Source of the DNA: Caldisericia bacterium
GTDB taxonomy: Bacteria > Caldisericota > Caldisericia > JAAYUI01
Length of the DNA stretch: 64,000 bases
Assembly: GCA_017999835.1 (NCBI GenBank)
Contig: JAGNLA010000004.1
Location: 62,001-126,000, forward strand
Direction: 5' to 3'
Shown: piece after piece, positions 26,151-34,282 of the stretch
How positions within the stretch are numbered: the stretch's first letter is position 1
Layout: each line of letters opens with the position of its first letter
Position numbers and translations under genes: made by a program
Notes under the pieces: model-generated
The model's database searches: none
Seen by the model: only the letters and a program-made list of their open reading frames with translations
Told to the model about the DNA's origin: nothing

Positions 26151-27701
26151 GTGAAACCAAAAAACATAGACGATCTGATTTCAGATTTTGAAGACAGGCT
26201 TGCGCTTGCAAAAAACGACACTCAGGAAGCGCAGGACAAACAGGCAAAAAAAGGTAAGTTAACAGCTCGCGACAGGATTCGTTGCCTTTTGGATGCCAAC
26301 TCTTTTGTCGAAACCGACGCACTGATAGCCGATAGGCTGGTCGACCATGATCCAGATTCTTACGTTCCTGGCGAAGGCGTCGTAACAGGCTACGGTTCAA
26401 TCGACGGAAGACTTGTTTTTGTATTTTCTCAGGATTTCACCGTTGTTGGTGGATCATTGTCAGAGATGCACGGTGAAAAAATTGCCAAGGTCATGGACAT
26501 GGCTGCAAAATCTGGCGCACCAGTCATTGGCATCAACGACTCGGGCGGAGCCAGGGTTCAAGACGGTGTCGACGCCCTCTCAGGCTATGGCAAGATTTTC
26601 TATCGCAACTCAATTTACTCCGGTGTTGTGCCGCAGATTTCATTAATACTGGGACCGTCAGCCGGTGGAGCGGTTTACTCACCAGCCCTTACCGATTTCA
26701 TCTTCATGGTTGATGGCATTTCAAACATGTTCATCACTGGACCTCAAATCATCAAATCTGTCACAGGTGAGGAAGTCGACAAGGAAAAACTCGGTGGTTC
26801 CAGAGCCCACACCAGCAAATCTGGTGTAGCCCATTTCAGATACTCCACTGAAGCCGACTGCTTTGCAGGTGTTAGAAAACTCGTCTCCTACCTCCCACAA
26901 AACTGTGAGCAGAAACCACCAAGAATCATGTCCGACGATCCAAATAGAACCTCACAGGATCTCAACGACCTGGTTCCTGTCGATCCCAACAAATCATATG
27001 ACGTTCGAAAAGTCATCAGGGGGCTTGTTGATTGTGGCGATTTCTTTGAGGTTTCAACAGAGTTTGCCAAAAATATAGTCACTGGTTTTGCCAGAATTGA
27101 CGGCTTCAGTGTTGGCATCATCGCAAACCAGCCAATCCACCTTGCCGGCTGCCTGGACATCGACAGTTCCGACAAGGCCTCAAAATTTATAAGAACATGC
27201 GATTGCTTCAACGTCCCACTCCTCAACCTCGTCGACGTACCAGGTTTTCTGCCAGGCATTGCACAGGAACACGGCGGAATCATCAGGCACGGAGCCAAGA
27301 TGCTTTATGCGTATGCTGAGGCAACCGTACCAAAAATAACAGTCATCCTCCGCAAGGCATACGGTGGCGCCTACCTTGCAATGTGTTCAAGAGACATGGG
27401 CGCAGACCAGGTTTTTGCCTGGCCACAGGCTTCAATTGCCGTTATGGGCGCTGATGGCGCGGTGCAGCTTTTGTTTGGCGATGAGTTGAAAAAATCATCA
27501 GACCCCAAGGCTCTTACAGCACAAAAGGTGGAAGAGTACGAAGACAACTTCTGCAACCCATATGTTGCAGCCAGAAGAGGATATATCGACGCAGTCATAA
27601 ACCCAGAATTCACCAGACCTTACATCGCCCAGGCACTCCACATGCTCTCAACCAAAAAAGAACAGCTCCCGCAAAGAAAGCACGGCAACGTACCATTATG
27701 A
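26151..27701 (+). CDS. mmdA: Methylmalonyl-CoA decarboxylase alpha subunit (carboxyltransferase)
   Basis: The 516-residue carboxyltransferase moves the carboxyl group from an acyl-CoA to biotin. Both crotonase-like halves are complete: GKLTARDRIRCLLDANSF, SGGARVQDGVDALSGYG and GPSAGGAVYSPALTDFIFMV, then DVPGFLPGIAQEHGGIIRHG and RKAYGGAYLAMCSRDMGAD. An open frame to 26055 exists, but the family begins near VKPKNIDDLISDFEDRL, matching GTG 26151, where the promoter also points. The alpha subunit alone could belong to propionyl-CoA carboxylase. The following OadG-, biotin-carrier- and OadB-like genes identify the Na+-pumping decarboxylase. Methylmalonyl-CoA is the most likely substrate; glutaconyl-CoA cannot be excluded. 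Confidence 0.93.
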   Translation: MKPKNIDDLISDFEDRLALAKNDTQEAQDKQAKKGKLTARDRIRCLLDANSFVETDALIADRLVDHDPDSYVPGEGVVTGYGSIDGRLVFVFSQDFTVVGGSLSEMHGEKIAKVMDMAAKSGAPVIGINDSGGARVQDGVDALSGYGKIFYRNSIYSGVVPQISLILGPSAGGAVYSPALTDFIFMVDGISNMFITGPQIIKSVTGEEVDKEKLGGSRAHTSKSGVAHFRYSTEADCFAGVRKLVSYLPQNCEQKPPRIMSDDPNRTSQDLNDLVPVDPNKSYDVRKVIRGLVDCGDFFEVSTEFAKNIVTGFARIDGFSVGIIANQPIHLAGCLDIDSSDKASKFIRTCDCFNVPLLNLVDVPGFLPGIAQEHGGIIRHGAKMLYAYAEATVPKITVILRKAYGGAYLAMCSRDMGADQVFAWPQASIAVMGADGAVQLLFGDELKKSSDPKALTAQKVEEYEDNFCNPYVAARRGYIDAVINPEFTRPYIAQALHMLSTKKEQLPQRKHGNVPL

Positions 27702-28066
27702 GCAAACAAAAAAGAAGAATATATGTCGGCGACTGGATTACCCTCTTTGCCATGATCATAATACTGGGTTTCCTAATCGTTTATTTCATCATCAAGTCAT
27801 CAGACAAAGCCATCATGGATGACCTGGTCACCGGGTTTGTTGCGTTCCTGGCTGTTTTTTTTACTCTTCTATTTATTACAGGTCTGATTTTCTTGGTCAA
27901 ATGGTTGACAGATAGGGAGAAGAAACCAGTGGAAGCACAAAAGATTGAAGTTGATGATAGCGAATTGATTGCGGTTATCACGGCGGCCGTTGCCTCGTCT
28001 ATGGGCAAAGCCCGTCAGGCACGACCTGAATTTGTTGTACGTGAATATAAAAGTTTGAATCAATAA
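27698..28066 (+). CDS. OadG/MmdD-like small membrane subunit of the decarboxylase
   Basis: This 122-residue protein starts in an ATGA overlap with mmdA. Two hydrophobic helices (about 12-33 and 43-67) precede a cytoplasmic tail with DDSELIAVITAAVASSMGKA, the motif of OadG/MmdD subunits that help assemble the complex. Classical OadG proteins have one helix, so the second helix is unusual. Position between alpha and the biotin carrier matches mmdD in known operons. Confidence 0.8.
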   Translation: MSKQKRRIYVGDWITLFAMIIILGFLIVYFIIKSSDKAIMDDLVTGFVAFLAVFFTLLFITGLIFLVKWLTDREKKPVEAQKIEVDDSELIAVITAAVASSMGKARQARPEFVVREYKSLNQ

Positions 28067-28083
28067 CCAAGGCAGGTAAGAAA

Positions 28084-28473
28084 ATGAGAAAATTCAAAGT
28101 TTCAGTCAATGGCAAGGCCTATGAAGTCGAAGTCGAGGAAATCGGTGGAGCACCCCAAGTTTCCAAAGTTTTTGAAATGCCAAAAGCCGCTCCAGTAACA
28201 GCCGGTACACCGGTAGCAGCAGCAGTTGCTACAACTCCTCCTCCATCGGCAAAATCCTCAGGCAAAGACGTTACCGCACCGATCCCTGGAAAGGTTCTCC
28301 GTATTCCTGTCGCAAAGGGACAAAAAATTGCAACCGGCGACCTGCTCCTGGTTATCGAAGCAATGAAGATGGAAAATGAAGTACTTGCCGATGAACCGGC
28401 AACAGTATCAGACATTCTTGTTAAAGAAGGCGACACTGTAACAAGTGGTGCAGTGTTGATCAAGCTGGCGTAA
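28084..28473 (+). CDS. mmdC: Biotin carboxyl carrier subunit of the decarboxylase
   Basis: The 129-residue protein has a short N-terminal beta segment (MRKFKVSVNGKAYEVEVEEI) and a flexible Pro/Ala linker (about 40-60). The biotinyl domain carries the attachment Lys95 in EAMKMEN and the fold-defining GKVLRIPVAKGQKIATGDLL. It carries CO2 between the alpha and beta subunits. The next gene begins directly after its stop (TAAATG). Confidence 0.95.
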   Translation: MRKFKVSVNGKAYEVEVEEIGGAPQVSKVFEMPKAAPVTAGTPVAAAVATTPPPSAKSSGKDVTAPIPGKVLRIPVAKGQKIATGDLLLVIEAMKMENEVLADEPATVSDILVKEGDTVTSGAVLIKLA

Positions 28474-29676
28474 ATGAACGCAATTTTGGAAGGTTTCAAA
28501 GGCATTTGGCAGTCCTCAGCCTTTGGCACTTATCCACCTGGATACAACCTCATCGGTTGCATCATCATGGTTGCCATTGGTCTGCTTCTCTACCTGCTTG
28601 CCATCAAATTCAAATTCGAACCACTGCTGTTGTTGCCAATTGCCACAGGGTGCATCCTGGTCAATTTGCCTGTACCCGAAACCCTGACTTCAACTTGGAT
28701 AGGCGGTTCTGAAGGCTTTCTCACCATTATCTACAATACACTTACAAAAACCGAATTGTTACCTGTGATAATGTTTTTTTGTCTGGGGGCGCTAACCGAC
28801 TTTGGCCCACTGCTTGCCAGACCAACAACATTCATTCTTGGCGCTGCCGCCCAATTTGGCGTCATCATTGCCATGTTCCTTTCCATAACTGTTTTTGGCG
28901 TAGCAAACCATAGCCTTTTTGGATTCTCTTTTGACATGAAAGCTGCCGCTGCCATCGGTATCATCGGAGGTGCAGACGGACCTACAGCCATATTCCTGGC
29001 TCAAAGGCTGGCACCTGACCTATTGGGTGCCATCGCGGTTGCAGCGTACTCATACATGTCATTGGTTCCACTCATCCTGCCGCCAGTAATCAGAGCGCTA
29101 ACCACTACAGAAGAACGCAAAGTAAGAATGGATATTGTAAAACCAGTCTCCCAAACCACCAAGATCATCTTTCCTATTGCCTGCACAATCATTTGTGGGA
29201 TTCTTCTACCTTCTGCCATTTCACTTATTGGTCTTTTGATGGCCGGCAACCTCATCCGGGAAAGTGGAGTGGTTGAACGTCTTTCAAAGACACTTCAAAA
29301 CGAATTTGTCAATATTGTCACAATTCTTCTTGGTCTCTCGGTTGGCTCAACCATGAAAGCCGCAGATTTCCTTCAATGGAAAACCATAGCCATTATCGTG
29401 CTTGGCTTTATAGCATTCGCGTTTTCGGCTGCCGGTGGCGTGCTTTTGGGCAAGCTGATGTACAAACTTTCTGGTGGAAAAATCAATCCTATGATCGGAG
29501 CAGCCGGTGTTTCAGCTGTTCCAATGGCCGCCCGCACCGTTCAAATCGAAGGCCAAAAAGAAGACCCTGGCAACTTCCTCATCATGGCTGCCATGGGACC
29601 AAACGTTGCCGGAGTCATCGGCACAGCTGTTGCTGCAGGAGCACTGCTTGCTATGCTTAGCGGGAAACCTTTGTAA
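28474..29676 (+). CDS. mmdB: Na+-translocating decarboxylase beta subunit (OadB/MmdB/GcdB family)
   Basis: This 400-residue protein has about 10-11 membrane segments. It decarboxylates carboxybiotin and couples this to Na+ export. Family hallmarks are TELLPVIMFFCLGALTDFGP, AAIGIIGGADGPTAIF (the Na+/H+-site region), AYSYMSLVPLILPP and the late GAAGVSAVPMAARTVQ. It is the last gene of the operon and is followed by a strong terminator. Together the four genes encode a complete decarboxylase pump; no epsilon-type subunit is present. Confidence 0.95.
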   Translation: MNAILEGFKGIWQSSAFGTYPPGYNLIGCIIMVAIGLLLYLLAIKFKFEPLLLLPIATGCILVNLPVPETLTSTWIGGSEGFLTIIYNTLTKTELLPVIMFFCLGALTDFGPLLARPTTFILGAAAQFGVIIAMFLSITVFGVANHSLFGFSFDMKAAAAIGIIGGADGPTAIFLAQRLAPDLLGAIAVAAYSYMSLVPLILPPVIRALTTTEERKVRMDIVKPVSQTTKIIFPIACTIICGILLPSAISLIGLLMAGNLIRESGVVERLSKTLQNEFVNIVTILLGLSVGSTMKAADFLQWKTIAIIVLGFIAFAFSAAGGVLLGKLMYKLSGGKINPMIGAAGVSAVPMAARTVQIEGQKEDPGNFLIMAAMGPNVAGVIGTAVAAGALLAMLSGKPL

Positions 29677-29691
29677 AAACAGTATAAACCA

Positions 29692-29722
29692 AATAAACCC
29701 CCGGTTATCCCGGGGGTTTATT
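29692..29722. terminator. Bidirectional terminator between mmdB and the minus-strand array
   Basis: A perfect 13-bp stem AATAAACCCCCGG / CCGGGGGTTTATT (29692-29704 and 29710-29722) surrounds a TTATC loop, with T-rich sequence on both exit sides. It serves mmdB (plus) and the 29742 gene (minus), the last of the propeller array. Confidence 0.9.
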
Positions 29723-29741
29723 ATTTATTGATACCTCAAAG

Positions 29742-31544
29742 CTAGAATCTGATGTTTCCCCAATCAGATGTCCATAATCCATCACCGTCCATGCACGTCC
29801 AGGGTGTGGAAAAAACCTCGCCTGTGCCGAATGGAATGTTTCTGGGACGTTTGATTTTTGTGTCGTAGTCAATCTTGAGGTTGTCGAACGAAACGTTGAT
29901 GTTTTCGATAGTCTCGTCACTTATGAATGCGAATGGTTTTTTGAGCCAGTTTTCAAAAGTAGCATTGGAATCATAAACATTCTCTGCAATCTCAATGGCA
30001 AAACCGACAAAGAACCTTCTGCCAACATCCTTTCTCAGATCGTGAACCAACCTTGTCTCTATGATTGTCAGTTCGCCTTTTTGGTGGAGGTGGATCGTGG
30101 CATCACTTGATGACACAAACGGCCTGACCATGACAAGATCGTTGTCAGTTTTTATTGCAAACGGTGAGTCCGGCTTTGGTGGGTTATCAAGCACGATTAT
30201 CTCTGACTTTGGAAAAAGGAAAGCCAGTGAAAGTCTGTTCATGTCAAAGTCTGGCTCTTTATATGTTATGTCAAACAGCTGCAAGGCTTTGTTCTCATCC
30301 TGAACCGTGAACACTGGAGTTTTTATGTGGTTGTGGCCTGAACCACCGCCAATCTCAGGGAGTTTTTCAGGCGAGTCGTTGATGGCAATCACAGGTACAA
30401 ACGAGCACAACCACAACGAATCCTGCCTGTCAGCAACAAGGTTTCTGTCCTGGCTACCATAACCCATGCCCGAAGTGCCAAGCACAAGACTCTCACCAAA
30501 CCAGGTTTTTCTGACAGCCCAGAGGTCAGGAGCCCACTTGGATTCGAAGGTGAAAGACTCTTCCAAACTCTTCATCCACAAGCCAGTCACCCAGTCACCG
30601 TTTCTGTGACCGAAAAAAACGTTGAGAACAGACGATACATCTTCGACATCCGGGATTTTTCCTGACAGTGCCATCTCCAGATAGCTGCACGATTTTCCTT
30701 TTCCAGAGAGCACATCGTACGATCTGGAATTTGCACCAAGGAGAGCCTTTGGTCTTTTGAAATGTAGAAGCCCATCGGCAATCAGAATGTCAGCTGCCGT
30801 CATGGCCAGTTCCACTGCTCTTTTGTCTTTGCTGTAAATCTCTATTACGCTCAGAGCCCGAAGGTCAACGGCAAGGTAGGTCGGGCTGTTGAATTCGGTC
30901 ACACCGTTTCTTTTTGTCCAGTCCATCCAGTTTTCCAGCGCAGCAACAGCCAGGGATTGACCAAGTCTGTCCTCGCAATATTCGGAGGCAAGCAGCAAAT
31001 CGGCGCAATACATCAGATGATAGTTTGTATGCCCAATTGCCTCAGGTTTGACGTGGTTTGGGTACCATTTTGCCGCCAACCCTTTTGAAACCAGACTCAT
31101 GGAAGCAAGCGCCAATTTGCGGTTGCTTTCAGTCAACCTTTCAGGCATGCCAAAAACCATGTGGAAGACAGGTATGGGATTGAACATGTCCCACTCAAGT
31201 CCGTCGGTTTTCCCCAGCAATTCCTTGTAATACCAGGAGCCATAGTACGGGCTTTGTGGGTCAGCAACCTGCATTGGAAGATATTTTGCCAGAATTTCGT
31301 TGGCCAAGTCGTTGTTGGATTTGTTGTCAGTTGCAAGAAGGGCAAGGGCAAAATAAAACTCCTGCCTGCATGAAGGAATTGCCCCGGTGTTTTTGAAACG
31401 AAGCTCAGAAAGACTGTATGCTCCACTGTCAAGAACAATTTTTACCACTTTTGAAGCAAAGACGTTTCTGACATTTTCATTCATCGGCATGGCAAATCCA
31501 GGCATGACCAAAACAATGGCGATTAGAATGCAGAGTTTTTTCAC
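29742..31544 (-). CDS. Secreted (alpha/alpha)-toroid polysaccharide-lyase-like protein
   Basis: The 600-residue exported protein has a signal peptide (MKKLCILIAIVLVMPGFA). Residues about 30-330 are helical with conserved-looking pieces SPYYGSWYYKE, AIGHTNYHLMYCADLLLASE and EFNSPTYLAVDLRALSVIE. This pattern recalls the alpha/alpha-toroid domain of alginate lyases and heparinase-like proteins. The C-terminal half is beta-rich (AIKTDNDLVMVRPFVSSSDA; then ATIHLHQKGELTIIETRLVH). A lyase activity is inferred from fold impression only. It starts at GTG 31544 with a weak AGGT site and lies 37 bp downstream of the propeller array, probably in the same transcript. Confidence 0.65.
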   Translation of the reverse strand: MKKLCILIAIVLVMPGFAMPMNENVRNVFASKVVKIVLDSGAYSLSELRFKNTGAIPSCRQEFYFALALLATDNKSNNDLANEILAKYLPMQVADPQSPYYGSWYYKELLGKTDGLEWDMFNPIPVFHMVFGMPERLTESNRKLALASMSLVSKGLAAKWYPNHVKPEAIGHTNYHLMYCADLLLASEYCEDRLGQSLAVAALENWMDWTKRNGVTEFNSPTYLAVDLRALSVIEIYSKDKRAVELAMTAADILIADGLLHFKRPKALLGANSRSYDVLSGKGKSCSYLEMALSGKIPDVEDVSSVLNVFFGHRNGDWVTGLWMKSLEESFTFESKWAPDLWAVRKTWFGESLVLGTSGMGYGSQDRNLVADRQDSLWLCSFVPVIAINDSPEKLPEIGGGSGHNHIKTPVFTVQDENKALQLFDITYKEPDFDMNRLSLAFLFPKSEIIVLDNPPKPDSPFAIKTDNDLVMVRPFVSSSDATIHLHQKGELTIIETRLVHDLRKDVGRRFFVGFAIEIAENVYDSNATFENWLKKPFAFISDETIENINVSFDNLKIDYDTKIKRPRNIPFGTGEVFSTPWTCMDGDGLWTSDWGNIRF

Positions 31545-31581
31545 AATACAATTATACCTAGATTGGCAATGTTGGAAACAA

Positions 31582-34122
31582 TCACTTAGCGCCCCAGACA
31601 GTCACCACCACCGATTTCTGTAAGGAGCATGATATCGGAATGCCGTCAAACAACGGTCTCCCTTCCTTGTCAAAGTCGGACAGTTCAGAGTTTGCTGTGT
31701 CAAGAAGTCCATTGGATTCGATGATCACGGCGATGTATTTGAACGAATTGCCAAAAGTATTGGCAATGTCTTCTTTTTTGAAATTTAAAACTTTCGTTCC
31801 CCCTGACTTAAGACCGTCAATTTGTTGTTTGCTTACTTTGGTCAGGTCAACAAACAATGGCTCCCCTCCATTGTCACCCCAGCAAACAGCATAAGCCACA
31901 CCGGACAAGTTTGGTGACAGACCATCTTTTCTTGTCATTACCAATTCAAATTGATGTCTACTCCTCCTTTTGATGGAAAAAGTAGGGCAGGGGTTAAGCA
32001 TTGAAATTATATTATTACCCTGAATCAATGGTCTGGAATTGTATTCGTTGTAGAATTCGCTGAAAAGAGCATGACATCCTGACTTTGAATTCACGAAATT
32101 ATTCCAACACCCGATAGAATCTTGTATTTTCTCACCCCTGTCAGAAAGGAAACCCGATCGGTGTGAATAGAAAAAATCGTAACCGATATAATCAGGGTCT
32201 ACCATATCTTCATTGTACTTAAAGCATTCCTCCATGTCATCAACCAGGTCATGTTTGCACAGATAATCCTGACCTGTTGATGGTGCGCCAAGACTTTTTT
32301 TGTAATAAAGAGTATTGCCTGAGATGGCATAAGCTCCAGCCAACAAGATATGCCTCCCATCAGTTCGAAGCACTGAATAGTCTACCTCTCCTTCGGCAAC
32401 CTCAAGAAGGACGTAATCCTGTTGAACCTGCTTGACCCTTGTGCGTTTGGACAGTTCCTGCCTGAACACAAGCTCGGAAGTGCCCTTGTTGAAACAATAA
32501 ATGACATTTTTGGGAGACGTGTTACCATACATATAATTTGATTTCAGATGAACATAGAGATGTTTCCCACTTTGGTAGAAATCCGAAGTGGCTTCGTGAT
32601 CCTCATCTTCTCCTAATTCCATTTTACCAATCACTTTACCTTGTGACAGACTGTAAACTTCAATGCAATTGGTTCTGAAAAGGTAGAATCTGTCTCCCGA
32701 AACACAGTTGTAAGGTAAGAACTGTTGTTTCTCCTCAAAGGACAACTTGAATGTCTTGCCAGGTTTCGTAGAAGACAGTTTATAAAACTCGAAATAATAT
32801 TCGTTTGAAAGCGTTATATGATTATTGTCGGAAATAGTTTTAAACTTTGCCACCCAAAAACCATCTTCTGAAGGAAAGATGTTGGTGCTGTCCTCAGGTA
32901 ACCTTGTTACACTTTCAAGCACTGGGCAATTTTCATCATCAAGCTTGTAAACTGCTTTATATGGTTTGTAATTCTCATCAAACCCACTGCCAACAACATA
33001 TCTGTCACAGCCATAACTTAAGAATCTTGCATTAGCCGATAATGGGATAGTTTTTACTATCTCGAAACTTTCCAAATCATAAACAACCAGACCGTTTGAT
33101 GTTTTTTCAATTAGGTTGTTACCACGAAAAGCACAATAAACGTCTGTTTTGTAACCATAATCTTTTTCCCATTTCAGCTTTCCAGTGAAGATGTCAATAA
33201 TAACGTATTTTGTTTCGGGTTTCCATTTGACTGGTATAAGCATTAAATTGTCTCTTAGTTCATAGTCTGACGCTGACAAACCATTTTGAAGATCACAAGG
33301 CAATTCAATGTCAAAACTGGACAATAAAACTCCTGTTCTGCTAAACCTGACCAAATTGGTTCTTCTCTCATCCAGGTAGCCGATAGTATAGATGACATCT
33401 TCATCAAATTTTGTCATAAATCCTAAATCAATTTTTGAAATATCGATAATCTTGTTTGACCCTGTCAAATCCACTATCGCATTGCTTGACACAAAGGACT
33501 TCTCATCCCAGGAATACCTTTCATCACAGGTCAAAATTTTATGCCATGTTACCGTATCAAAAAGCTCGTAGGAACCAATAGCCCTAAACAGTATTTTGTC
33601 TTTTGAAACCTCTGATATTTTTGTTACCTCAAAGCTATCTCTTTTATAAACAATTTTTGATGTTTCAGGATTGTAAAAACAGAGCATGTCTGTCTCATCT
33701 ACAAAACAAACCATGTTCAGTTTTGGAAGATACCTGGCATTTGCAGATGTCAAAAAAATTGGTTCAACCTGTTCATTCTCAATGTCAGCGTACAATTTTG
33801 AATTTGAATTCATGCTCTTGTGCACATGGTCGCCAAAATCAATTTCAAGCTGGTATTTTCCGCTGTTGAAGATTTCGTAGCCGTAATTACCCGCGTTTGA
33901 GCCAACAACATTGAACTTGCTGTCAAGAATCAGTCCATCCGGAATGGTGTAGCCGTCGGTAGGTATTGTTATGTGACCTCCATGCACTATGCTCTTCTCG
34001 GGGAGCACTGGCAGGATGTTTTTCTTTACCATGTTTGAAGACCCGATGGAAACTGATGAGGTTATGAGAAATGCCATTATGGAACTTATAAAAAATATGA
34101 TTTTGACGAACCTTTTGCTCAT
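31582..34122 (-). CDS. Propeller array paralogue 6: secreted beta-propeller protein with conserved C-terminal tail
   Basis: The 846-residue protein has a signal sequence (MSKRFVKIIFFISSIMAFLI) and about 650 residues of irregular PQQ/WD-like beta units (YDLESFEIVKTIPLSANARF, VYSLSQGKVIGKMELGEDED). The C-terminal sandwich starts at CPTFSIKRRSRHQFELVMTR and ends in ESNGLLDTANSELSDFDKEG ... VVTVWGAK. AGGGGTGGC before ATG 34122 is a good ribosome-binding site. The last 130 codons resemble paralogue 5 very closely, while the rest does not. Role unknown; it is probably displayed outside the cytoplasmic membrane. Confidence 0.75.
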   Translation of the reverse strand: MSKRFVKIIFFISSIMAFLITSSVSIGSSNMVKKNILPVLPEKSIVHGGHITIPTDGYTIPDGLILDSKFNVVGSNAGNYGYEIFNSGKYQLEIDFGDHVHKSMNSNSKLYADIENEQVEPIFLTSANARYLPKLNMVCFVDETDMLCFYNPETSKIVYKRDSFEVTKISEVSKDKILFRAIGSYELFDTVTWHKILTCDERYSWDEKSFVSSNAIVDLTGSNKIIDISKIDLGFMTKFDEDVIYTIGYLDERRTNLVRFSRTGVLLSSFDIELPCDLQNGLSASDYELRDNLMLIPVKWKPETKYVIIDIFTGKLKWEKDYGYKTDVYCAFRGNNLIEKTSNGLVVYDLESFEIVKTIPLSANARFLSYGCDRYVVGSGFDENYKPYKAVYKLDDENCPVLESVTRLPEDSTNIFPSEDGFWVAKFKTISDNNHITLSNEYYFEFYKLSSTKPGKTFKLSFEEKQQFLPYNCVSGDRFYLFRTNCIEVYSLSQGKVIGKMELGEDEDHEATSDFYQSGKHLYVHLKSNYMYGNTSPKNVIYCFNKGTSELVFRQELSKRTRVKQVQQDYVLLEVAEGEVDYSVLRTDGRHILLAGAYAISGNTLYYKKSLGAPSTGQDYLCKHDLVDDMEECFKYNEDMVDPDYIGYDFFYSHRSGFLSDRGEKIQDSIGCWNNFVNSKSGCHALFSEFYNEYNSRPLIQGNNIISMLNPCPTFSIKRRSRHQFELVMTRKDGLSPNLSGVAYAVCWGDNGGEPLFVDLTKVSKQQIDGLKSGGTKVLNFKKEDIANTFGNSFKYIAVIIESNGLLDTANSELSDFDKEGRPLFDGIPISCSLQKSVVVTVWGAK
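31631..31725. repeat. 95-bp block, copy 1 (tail of paralogue 6)
   Basis: This block matches 34329-34423 at about 90 of 95 positions, without gaps. It encodes the tail ESNGLLDT(A/T)NSELSDFDKEG and the start of the following residues. The rest of the two genes is far less similar. Confidence 0.85.
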
Positions 34123-34282
34123 CTTGCCACCCCTTATCTCGCCCTATGTTTATGCAATCCATAATATGCGCCTGTCATGAAAATATGGGGATAGTTCAGA
34201 TGAATAATCGCTTAAGAATATTTATCTTTCCTACAATTCTTAATGTTGTGAATTTGAGCTTCGCATATGCATGTTTCTGGTT

